Source: a virus
DNA length: 27,897 bases
IMG/VR virus record: IMGVR_UViG_3300027839_000058
Span: 1 to 27,897 of that record
Reading direction: 5' to 3' (one strand)
Shown here: one piece after another, positions 20,667-27,897 of the stretch
How the letters are laid out: every line of letters begins with the position of its first letter
Numbering within the stretch: position 1 is the stretch's first letter
Made by a program: the position numbers and the translations under genes
Notes under the pieces: model-generated
Database searches by the model: none
What the model saw: the letters and a program-made list of their open reading frames with translations, nothing else
What the model was told of the DNA's origin: nothing

Positions 20667-23600
20667 ATGCCAGCTAAAACAGATTTTAATGTATCTCCTT
20701 ATTGGGATGATTATACTATATCCGATGATTTTTATCGAGTATTATTTCGTCCAGGATATGCAGTACAGGCAAGAGAACTAACAACATTACAAAGTATTTT
20801 ACAGAATCAAATTGAACAATTTGGTAATCATGTATTTAAAGATGGTGCTCTTGTTATCCCAGGCAGTTTGGCGTATGATAGTAAATATTATGCTCTAAAA
20901 CTACAATCTACATTTGGTAGTAATACTGTTGCTACCTATTTAAGTCAATATGTTGGTGCTATCATCACTGGCGTCACTTCTGGTGTTACAGCTCAAGTTA
21001 TAAATTATTCGGCTGCAGATTCAAGTACTGGAGATCCAGACACTTTATTTATAAAATATATTACTACTTCTACACTAGATAATTCAACAGTAGTTTTTAG
21101 TGATAATGAAAATATTTCTGCAAATAAAGCAATTTCATCTTATTCAGTAGATGCTGCTTCGGCAACTGGTCAGGCAACTAGTGCCACAGCAACAGGTTCG
21201 GCAGCAACCGTACTGGGTGGCATTTATTTTATTCGTGGGTTTATGGTACAAAATACCGAACAAACCCTAATTTTAGACAAGTATACAAATACACCATCGT
21301 ATAGAATTGGATGGACAATAACAGAATCTATAATTACATCAAATGATGATACATCGCTTTTAGATAATGCTCAAGGTTCTTCTAATTATGCAGCTACCGG
21401 CGCTAATAGATTTAAAATTACTTTAACTTTAGCGAAAAGAACCTTAACGACAACTGATGATAGTGATTTTGTAGAATTGGCTAGAGTAGATAATGGTCTT
21501 TTAGTTAATAAAATCATGGCTACGCAGTATAGCATTATTAATGATATGCTTGCTCGCCGCACAAATGATGAATCTGGCGATTATATTGTAAAACATTTTG
21601 ATATAGAGGCAAGAGAGAATTTAGATGACGGCACAAACCGAGGTGTTTATACTGCTGCAAATGGCGGTGTGGAAACTAAAGAAACATTTTCCATTTCACC
21701 CGGTAAAGCTTATGTTGATGGATATGAAGTAGAGTTGCAAGGTGCTTCTTATATTAACTTTGATAAAGCTCGTACTACAAGAAATGTGCAAAATGATACA
21801 GTGCCAGCTAACCTTGGCCAATATGCTAAGGTGGATAATGTTTATGGTCAACCAGATGTTACCCAATCTGGTTCTACTTTGGATGCCTTTAAAGAGGTAC
21901 AACTCTATGACCAACAAACCTCAAGTAGAGGTTCTAGTTCTGGTACACAAGTTGGTTTAGCTAGGTCCCGTGCCTTTGAGTATGGCTCTGGTGATGCAGA
22001 TGCCGTAACTGGAATTTATAATCATTATTTGTTTGATGTTACAATGTTTAATACGATTGATGTTTCTCTTGCAAATACACTAACATTAAATGCTTTAATA
22101 ACTGGTGTTACTAGTGGTGCTACTGGTTTTGTTGTGGCTGCTATTTCAGCTGCTGCACAATTTAAAGTAATGCAACAATCTGGTTCCTTTATTACTGGTG
22201 AAAGTTTTACTAGTAATGTTTCAACAGATACAGTAGCGGGTACTATTTTAGTTACTACCAATTCTTCTGCTACTCAAAAAGTTTTTGCTCGTGATGTAAA
22301 ACAAATTTTTATGGATACTTCTGCTTCAGGTGCCATAGATTATACAGCGGATCTTTCTTTGACAGAAGATAAAACTTTAGCCGGTCAAGTGAGTTGGGCT
22401 ACTCTAACAACTGTTACTGGTTTAAATACAGATTTTGAATCTGATTTAGTAGTGGGTGATATTGTAGCTTTCCCAAGTGGCGCCGCTGGCGCTTTAGAAG
22501 AAAGACGAGTTACCGCTATTGGTAGTGCTACCACGCTTACTATTGCGTCTGTTTTAAGCAATGCAGTCACCAATGTTAGTGCTACTAGAAAACGAGCCAA
22601 ATTCCATGATGAAGAAGAAGTGGTATTACTCTACAAAATGCCGGAAGATGGAGTTAAGACCCTTTTAAATTCTGGTGGCGCTACAGATACAAGTTTTATT
22701 TTTAGAAAACAAATTACCGGCGTAACTACTAACGCTTCGGGCGTGTGTACATTTACTGTACCTTCTGGTCAAACCTTTACTACTCCCACTGTTGATAGAA
22801 ATTATACTATGACTATAATAGTGGCTGGTAGTGGTACAGGAGCAGTTGGTGATGTTGTAGACATTACGACACTAGCAACGGGTAGTGGTACTACCACGTT
22901 GACTGTCACAGCATTGTCTATTTTAGGTAATGCTGCAACTGTAGAATTAACGGCATCTATTAGTGTTGCCGTTGCTACTCAGAGAAGTAAAACTGCTCAG
23001 AAAATGACAAATAAAGCTATCGCTTCCAGTGCAGCAACAGGTACTTACCAACAGATTTATGGTGAACGTATTGGTGATTCTGATATATCCTTATCATATG
23101 CAGACGTTTATAAATTACACGCTGTGTATGAATCAACTGCGATTGGAACGCCAGCAGTTGCTCCCACTTTAACTATATCTGGTGCCACGGGCACTTTTAC
23201 TGTGGGTGAATTAATTACTGGATCTGCTACAAGTGCAACCGCCAGAGTAATTTCTATTGCTGGTTCTACTTTAACTTATGTAAAAATTGCGAGCACGTTT
23301 ACAACCTCTGATAGAATTACGGGAGCTACATCTGGATTTAGTGCTACTATTACCGCAGTCACGCTTGGTGATAGAGTTGTCACTAACAATTTCTTATTAG
23401 ATACAGGACAACGTGATTCTTTTTATGACGTTGGTCGTATTTCTAGAAAACAAGATGTACAAACACCTATAGGTGCATTATTAGTAATTTATGATTATTT
23501 TACTCATGGCACCGGTGATTATTTCTCTGTTGATTCTTATACTAACCAAGTGGATTATGATGAGATTCCAGAATATCAGGCTTCAAAAGTGGATCCAGAA

Positions 23601-26600
23601 TCTAGAACTCCAAAGGGAGTTTATCAATTAAGAGATTCGTTAGATTTTCGACCGGGTGTTAAAAATCAAACGGCGCCTGGAGTTTCTCCTTTTGTATTTG
23701 TAGCTAAGGATTTTGAAGGTACTGGTTCATCAAATGGTAATTTAGTACAACCTGATGGAAATATTACTAGTGATTATGATTTTTATTTGGGAAGAAAAGA
23801 TTTACTTTATCTAGATAAATTAGGTAATTGGATTATTGTACAAGGTACACCGGCAGAACAACCAATCTTTCCTGCAACTGAAAATATTAATATGTTGGTT
23901 GCTAAATATACGGTACCTGCTTATACATTTGAATCCAAAGATGTTGAAGTCCTTTATCAAAAAAATAAAGGATATAATATGTTAGATATTGGTAATCTTG
24001 AGGAAAGGATTGCTAAGTTAGAATATGCTACATCTCTTGGTCTTTTAGAAAGAGAAACAGATTCCTATATGATTCTAGATGGTGACGGACTTAATCGTTT
24101 CAAATCTGGATTTATTGTAGACAATTTCGTAGGTCATAATGTGGGTAATAGTCAATATCCAGATTATCAATGTGCTGTAGATTCGGCATTAGGACATTTA
24201 CGTCCAGTTGGCATACAGAATATGGCAACTTTGTCCGAAGAAAATACTACGGATTCACAACGAACAGTTGATGGGTATAAGAAAACTGGCGATTTAATTA
24301 CATTACCTTATACTGAAACTGCTGAAGTTACTCAACCTTATGCTACAAGAGCTGAAAGTGTTAATCCATATAGTGTTACACAGTGGATTGGTAATATTCA
24401 ACTTGATCCAGAAACGGATATTTGGATGGATGATGCTCGTATTCCTGCCATTACAATTAATGTTGAGGGTAACTATGAACAATTGCTTCGTGAACAAACA
24501 GAAGCTGGTGCTTTAGGAACTATTTGGAACTCTTGGAATACAACTTGGTCAGGTAACAGACGAGCGACATCATCGGGTTCTGGCGGTTCGATATGGGGTG
24601 CTGGCGGTTGGACTAGTACTACGACTTCTGTAGATTTAAAACAGAAACGTACAGGACAAAATACTCGTTTAGTAGAACGTATTGATAATATAAGTGCTGG
24701 AGATCGTGTAACAAATATTGAAATTGTTCCGTGGATAAGAACTAGGAATGTAGATTTTGTAGCTCAGAATTTGAAACCCAATACACGGGTTTATGCTTTC
24801 TTTGATAAGGTGGATGTTAATGCTAATGTTAAACCAACAGGTACAACATCTAGCAGCACAACATTAAGTAGTAATTTACCCAAAGTTGATACTACAGTAA
24901 CAGTTGCCTCTACGACAGGATTTCCTACTACAGGAACTATTGCTGTGGGTAACTTAACAGAGTCGGATCCTTTTGGTCCTGGATTTATAACTGCTGAAGA
25001 AATTACCTATACTGGGACTACATCTACCACGTTTACTGGTTGTACTCGCAACAGTAATTTTGTTTTAGATGAAGCAAAGAATTGGCTTAGTGGCACAACG
25101 GTAACTGACCAAGTATATGGTTCAGAACTTATAACAAATAATATTGGAACTTTACACGGCCGATTTAGAATTCCTAATACAGATGCTAAACGATTTCGGG
25201 TAGGACGTAGAAGTTTTAGATTAACTGATAGTGTAAATAATAGTTATGTTGTCGGCCTTGTTAATACAGCTGGTGAAAAAGAGTATCAAGCACTTGGTCA
25301 TGTTCAAACTAAACAAGAACTGATTATGGCTACTCGTAATGGCCAAATAACTGTTAAAGAACTTGAAGAAGAAAGGGCATTTACACAAACTACTACTACA
25401 ACGAGCCGTGGGGGTTGGTATGACCCATTGGCACAAACAATAATGTGTGATAGAGCGGGTGGCATGTTTATTACTAGTGTAGATTTATTCTTTTCACAGA
25501 AAGATGCTACTTTACCTGTTTGGATAGAAGTAAGAACCGTTAAAAATGGTTATCCAACTCAAGAAATTCTTCCATTTTCAGTAAAGCAATTGACACCAAC
25601 AGATGTGAGTGTTAATGCTACTGATGGATCAACAGCAACGACATTTACTTTTGATTCTCCTGTTTATTTACGACAGGGTGAGGAATATGCATTAGTAGCA
25701 GCATCTAATTCTCCTGATTATAAGATTTGGATATCACGATTGGGTGAAGTAGATATTGGCGGCGTTCGGGCTGTAACAACACAACCGACATTGGGTTCAC
25801 TGTTTAAATCACAGAACGCTTCTACTTGGACGGCATCACAATATGAAGATATGAAGTTTACTTTAAAACGAGCTTCATTTACTACAGGTGCTACAGGCCA
25901 ATATACTGTTGTTAATAATGAATTGACTGTGGATGATGGATATATTCCTTTACTTGCTACTAATCCTATAGTAACAAATTCTACAACAACGGTTAAAATT
26001 AATTTCGTTAATCATGCTAACTATGATGTTGATAGTAATGTTATTGTTTCGGGAATAATCTCAGATGTAGGAAATACGGCGCTCAATGGTGCATTAACGG
26101 CAGTTGCAACAACCATTACTATGGATGATGTTAGTAATTTTCCAACTGCGGGTACTGTAAAAATTGATGATGAAATTATCACATATACAGCCAAAAGTGG
26201 TACAACCCAATTAACGAGTTGTACTAGAGGTGCGGTTGACCAAACAGGTGCTAATACTACAGCAGTTGCCCATGATGATAATAGTATTGTAAAACTTTAT
26301 ATGTTTGCAGGTGTTCCTCTTATAGAACTTAATGCTACTCATGTTGGAATTGGAAATATTGAATTAGATAGTTTTACTGTTACAACTACAACGGCTGCGA
26401 CAAGTACGACAACTGGCGGCGGTTCAACAGTTAGAGCTACAAAGAATATTCCGGCAGATGTAATGCAACCCCTTATCCAAACAATGGAGTTGCCCAATAC
26501 AACCCTGACTGGTTTATTACAAACAACTACGGGTAAATCGGTTAATTCAACTACCCAGAATGCTTATACACCCACAGCATTATCTAATGCTTTTGCTTTA

Positions 26601-27254
26601 CCATTAAATGAAGATTATTACTTTAATGCACCGCAAATAGTTTGCTCACAAATAAATGAGACAAACGAATTGGCCGGTGCTAAGTCATTAAGATTGTCTG
26701 TAAATATGACTTCTAGTTTAGAAAATCTTTCACCAGTTATTGATACTCAACGCATGGGAATGATATGTGCTTCTAATCGTCTTAATAACATTAATTCTGC
26801 GTCAGACATTGGTTCATTGAGTAATTATACTCCGATGACTAATCCATCTGGTGATAATAATAAAGCACTTTATCTTACGAAGAAAGTAGCTTTGGCACAA
26901 AATGCTACTGCTCTTAAAGTTTATTTTGATGGTGTTAATATGGCTGATGCTAATATTAAAGTTCTTTATAAAATTCAACGTGTAGATGAAACGCAACCTT
27001 TTGATGATTTACCTTGGGTATTCTTTACAGGCTCTGGTGGTACGGCTGATGGATTATCAAATCCAGCTGTTCTTGTTTCTAAGAATAGAGATGATTTTAA
27101 AGAATATCAATATCTGGCCGGTAAGGCGGTGGATGGAACAGGAACCGCTTTAGACGAATTCGTTTCATTAGCCATAAAAATTGTATTACAAGGAACCAAT
27201 TCTAGTTTACCACCAATGGTAAAGGATTTGAGAGTAATAGCTTTAGCAACATAA
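20667..27254 (+). CDS. Giant tail/baseplate structural protein (DUF4815 type)
   Basis: A 2195-residue protein. The N-terminus (FNVSPYWDDYTISDDFYRVL, FRPGYAVQARELTTLQSILQ, QIEQFGNHVFKDGALVIPG) is the domain I recall as DUF4815, found at the start of large virion proteins of T4-like aquatic phages next to gp8. ITGxTSGxTAxV repeats occur in the first 900 residues. Residues about 1100-1350 carry a conserved block (YNMLDIGNLEERIAKLEYAT). Two TTI-V---FPT-GT modules lie near 1404-1480 and 1806-1874. GGWYDPLAQTIMCDRAGGMF (about 1580-1599), followed by a beta-sandwich-like region (VDLFFSQKDATLPVWIEVRT), is a hallmark of this family. It is probably a baseplate-rim or fibre-attachment protein (gp10 or fibre-hub role); whether it contacts the host is unknown. 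Confidence 0.82.
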   Translation: MPAKTDFNVSPYWDDYTISDDFYRVLFRPGYAVQARELTTLQSILQNQIEQFGNHVFKDGALVIPGSLAYDSKYYALKLQSTFGSNTVATYLSQYVGAIITGVTSGVTAQVINYSAADSSTGDPDTLFIKYITTSTLDNSTVVFSDNENISANKAISSYSVDAASATGQATSATATGSAATVLGGIYFIRGFMVQNTEQTLILDKYTNTPSYRIGWTITESIITSNDDTSLLDNAQGSSNYAATGANRFKITLTLAKRTLTTTDDSDFVELARVDNGLLVNKIMATQYSIINDMLARRTNDESGDYIVKHFDIEARENLDDGTNRGVYTAANGGVETKETFSISPGKAYVDGYEVELQGASYINFDKARTTRNVQNDTVPANLGQYAKVDNVYGQPDVTQSGSTLDAFKEVQLYDQQTSSRGSSSGTQVGLARSRAFEYGSGDADAVTGIYNHYLFDVTMFNTIDVSLANTLTLNALITGVTSGATGFVVAAISAAAQFKVMQQSGSFITGESFTSNVSTDTVAGTILVTTNSSATQKVFARDVKQIFMDTSASGAIDYTADLSLTEDKTLAGQVSWATLTTVTGLNTDFESDLVVGDIVAFPSGAAGALEERRVTAIGSATTLTIASVLSNAVTNVSATRKRAKFHDEEEVVLLYKMPEDGVKTLLNSGGATDTSFIFRKQITGVTTNASGVCTFTVPSGQTFTTPTVDRNYTMTIIVAGSGTGAVGDVVDITTLATGSGTTTLTVTALSILGNAATVELTASISVAVATQRSKTAQKMTNKAIASSAATGTYQQIYGERIGDSDISLSYADVYKLHAVYESTAIGTPAVAPTLTISGATGTFTVGELITGSATSATARVISIAGSTLTYVKIASTFTTSDRITGATSGFSATITAVTLGDRVVTNNFLLDTGQRDSFYDVGRISRKQDVQTPIGALLVIYDYFTHGTGDYFSVDSYTNQVDYDEIPEYQASKVDPESRTPKGVYQLRDSLDFRPGVKNQTAPGVSPFVFVAKDFEGTGSSNGNLVQPDGNITSDYDFYLGRKDLLYLDKLGNWIIVQGTPAEQPIFPATENINMLVAKYTVPAYTFESKDVEVLYQKNKGYNMLDIGNLEERIAKLEYATSLGLLERETDSYMILDGDGLNRFKSGFIVDNFVGHNVGNSQYPDYQCAVDSALGHLRPVGIQNMATLSEENTTDSQRTVDGYKKTGDLITLPYTETAEVTQPYATRAESVNPYSVTQWIGNIQLDPETDIWMDDARIPAITINVEGNYEQLLREQTEAGALGTIWNSWNTTWSGNRRATSSGSGGSIWGAGGWTSTTTSVDLKQKRTGQNTRLVERIDNISAGDRVTNIEIVPWIRTRNVDFVAQNLKPNTRVYAFFDKVDVNANVKPTGTTSSSTTLSSNLPKVDTTVTVASTTGFPTTGTIAVGNLTESDPFGPGFITAEEITYTGTTSTTFTGCTRNSNFVLDEAKNWLSGTTVTDQVYGSELITNNIGTLHGRFRIPNTDAKRFRVGRRSFRLTDSVNNSYVVGLVNTAGEKEYQALGHVQTKQELIMATRNGQITVKELEEERAFTQTTTTTSRGGWYDPLAQTIMCDRAGGMFITSVDLFFSQKDATLPVWIEVRTVKNGYPTQEILPFSVKQLTPTDVSVNATDGSTATTFTFDSPVYLRQGEEYALVAASNSPDYKIWISRLGEVDIGGVRAVTTQPTLGSLFKSQNASTWTASQYEDMKFTLKRASFTTGATGQYTVVNNELTVDDGYIPLLATNPIVTNSTTTVKINFVNHANYDVDSNVIVSGIISDVGNTALNGALTAVATTITMDDVSNFPTAGTVKIDDEIITYTAKSGTTQLTSCTRGAVDQTGANTTAVAHDDNSIVKLYMFAGVPLIELNATHVGIGNIELDSFTVTTTTAATSTTTGGGSTVRATKNIPADVMQPLIQTMELPNTTLTGLLQTTTGKSVNSTTQNAYTPTALSNAFALPLNEDYYFNAPQIVCSQINETNELAGAKSLRLSVNMTSSLENLSPVIDTQRMGMICASNRLNNINSASDIGSLSNYTPMTNPSGDNNKALYLTKKVALAQNATALKVYFDGVNMADANIKVLYKIQRVDETQPFDDLPWVFFTGSGGTADGLSNPAVLVSKNRDDFKEYQYLAGKAVDGTGTALDEFVSLAIKIVLQGTNSSLPPMVKDLRVIALAT
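24880..25110 (+). repeat. FPTxGTIxI...CTR coding module (copies also at 18820 and 26080)
   Basis: About 60-75 codons with the pattern T-T-I/V-x-V-x-x-x-x-x-F/Y-P-T-x-G-T-I-x-I ... E-x-I-x-Y-T-G ... T-G-C-T-R. Copies: 18820-19030 in the gp7-position gene, 24880-25110 and 26080-26290 in the giant protein. The 24880 copy has a short insertion. Probably a small beta domain reused in several virion proteins. Confidence 0.65.
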
Positions 27255-27255
27255 T

Positions 27256-27489
27256 ATGTATAATGTAACGGATAGAATAGATTTAAAACGAGATCCTGCG
27301 TCAGGAGCTATTATTAATGTTGATACTGATGCTTATATGGCTTCGGTTATGGCAAGTAAAAATAGACAAGTTTCCAAGAAACAGTTGGAAGACAATACAA
27401 ACGATATAAATAGTATAAAGGAAGAAGTATCGGAAATTAAAGATATGATGAAACAATTATTAAACGGATTTAGAGACAATGGCAGATAG
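27256..27489 (+). CDS. Small coiled-coil protein of the tail cluster
   Basis: A 77-residue protein whose ATG comes one base after the previous stop. The N-terminal half (VTDRIDLKRDPASGAIINVD, then AYMASVMASK) is a pattern I recognise from small proteins downstream of large tail genes in T4-like aquatic phages. The C-terminal half (LEDNTNDINSIKEEVSEIKD, MMKQLL) is a clear coiled coil. It could trimerise with fibres or act as a small assembly factor. A perfect TATAAATA lies inside the coding sequence (27405-27412). The end overlaps the next gene by 11 bases. Confidence 0.7.
   Translation: MYNVTDRIDLKRDPASGAIINVDTDAYMASVMASKNRQVSKKQLEDNTNDINSIKEEVSEIKDMMKQLLNGFRDNGR
27405..27412 (+). promoter_or_regulatory. 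Intragenic T4-late promoter (TATAAATA)
   Basis: A perfect late octamer inside the coiled-coil gene, 66 bases before the ATG at 27479. It could give separate late expression of the small structural genes that follow. In AT-rich DNA a chance match is possible, but exact copies are few in this window. Confidence 0.4.
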
Positions 27490-27673
27490 AAACGTACCTA
27501 CAACGGCGACAATAGAAACATTCCGTACAACATATAATCTCTCCGCAGTAGATATAGGACCTATTGCCGACTTGAATAATACATTCTCAGGCACACCAAC
27601 AAATTTAGTGGAGGGTGTTAATGCAGCTTCTTCCAAAGGATTTACTATTGCTATGGCAGTAGCATTAGGATAA
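27479..27673 (+). CDS. Small virion-associated protein (FRTTYN type)
   Basis: A 64-residue protein overlapping the previous gene by 11 bases. The sequence (ATIETFRTTYNLSAVDIGPI, then LVEGVNAAS) follows the pattern TxxTFRTTxNxLxxDxGxI ... LVExVN, which recurs in tail and fibre proteins of T4-like aquatic phages, often at the N-terminus of longer fibre proteins. Here it stands alone. It is probably a minor structural or fibre-linked protein. There is no membrane span or enzyme motif. It ends 11 bases before the next start. Confidence 0.65.
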   Translation: MADRNVPTTATIETFRTTYNLSAVDIGPIADLNNTFSGTPTNLVEGVNAASSKGFTIAMAVALG

Positions 27674-27684
27674 GGTAAAGAATT

Positions 27685-27897
27685 ATGGCAAATGATTTTA
27701 AAAGCGTAGCAAAACAAAATATCGCAATAGACAGTGGTACATTTGACACGATGTACACAGGACTAAGTGCTAAGGAAACCATCCTTCTAGAAATAGATAT
27801 GGCTAATACTACAGTAGGAGATGTAACTGTTTCTATAAAATTAGCCAAGAGTGGGGGAGATACAGTTTTCTTAGTTAAGGCTGCTCCAATACCCGCC
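27685..27897 (+). CDS. Structural protein, 5' part (cut by window end)
   Basis: An open frame of 71 codons from ATG 27685 to the window end with no stop. AAGG (27672-27675) precedes the ATG. The product begins MANDFKSVAKQNIAIDSGTF, then continues TMYTGLSAKETILLEIDMAN, VGDVTVSIKLAKSGGDTVFL and VKAAPIP. This YT-x-L-x-x-x-E-T-I-L-L-x-I-x-x-A-N ... V-T-V-x-I-K pattern is common in beta-sandwich virion proteins of T4-like phages that end a tail-fibre cluster. The full length is unknown. Confidence 0.7.
   Translation, partial: MANDFKSVAKQNIAIDSGTFDTMYTGLSAKETILLEIDMANTTVGDVTVSIKLAKSGGDTVFLVKAAPIPA

Noticed and set aside
21046-21053. TATAAATA on the minus strand
   Set aside because: It sits mid-gene and no leftward gene follows it; a chance match in AT-rich DNA.
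1-27897. tRNA genes, CRISPR arrays, insertion sequences
   Set aside because: No cloverleaf with a T-loop GTTCGA-type core, no regularly spaced repeats with spacers, and no transposase or terminal inverted repeats were seen by eye.

Overview
The window looks like part of the genome of a T4-like (contractile-tail) bacteriophage, of the kind common in marine and other aquatic bacteria. The basis is gene order and protein sequence. Homologues of the T4 baseplate proteins gp5, a PAAR spike tip, gp25, gp6, a large protein in the gp7 position, and gp8 lie in order on one strand. They are followed by a giant DUF4815-type structural protein and small tail-associated proteins. All genes are on the + strand, starts and stops are tightly packed (ATGA and TAATG overlaps), and most of the DNA is AT-rich. 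The host cannot be named. Consensus sigma-70-type promoters and DnaA-box-like 9-mers suggest a bacterium with ordinary sigma-70 and DnaA, probably Gram-negative.

Left part, 1 to about 4100: small genes, mostly of unknown function. They include a coiled-coil protein, a small membrane protein, an AP2-domain-like protein, a tandem pair of paralogues (2083-2519), a GC-rich pair (2516-2892) and a SWIM zinc-finger protein (3880-4095). A roughly 350-base gap (1055-1405) holds three DnaA-box-like 9-mers about one helical turn apart, GC-rich hairpins, an 11-bp perfect stem and an AT-rich stretch. It is a candidate replication origin. Three related promoter cores (1379, 1953, 4232) drive this half. Two of them are ungapped copies over about 87 bases and share an upstream box at fixed spacing from the -35. 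A 13-mer occurs three times near these promoters.

Middle, 4232-8806: a transcription unit bounded by a full-consensus promoter (TTGACA-17-TATAAT) and a textbook intrinsic terminator. It encodes a MoxR/CobS-like AAA+ ATPase, a 736-residue protein combining an HExxH metallopeptidase-like domain with a VWA domain carrying a complete MIDAS, a small two-helix membrane protein, a 72-residue unknown, and a 2-oxoglutarate/Fe(II) oxygenase. Every junction overlaps by a few bases, so the products are probably made together. This is the best candidate for an under-described system in the window.

Right part, 8821-27897: the late baseplate and tail cluster, preceded and punctuated by T4-late-type -10 motifs (GATAAATA at 8821 and 13363; TATAAATA at 19204, 19217 and 27405). 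The order is gp5-like hub/spike (1203 aa, no lysozyme domain recognised), a small conserved protein, PAAR tip, a small membrane protein with a natural seven-histidine run, a 46-codon GTG-start gene (13223-13363), gp25, gp6, the gp7-position protein, gp8, the 2195-residue DUF4815-type protein, two small proteins and a partial structural gene cut by the window end. Three neighbouring structural proteins share short Gly/Thr/Ser-rich repeats (consensus GExITGxTSGATAxV). Two of them also share a larger module.

All functional names come from motif and family recognition by eye, and no database search was possible.
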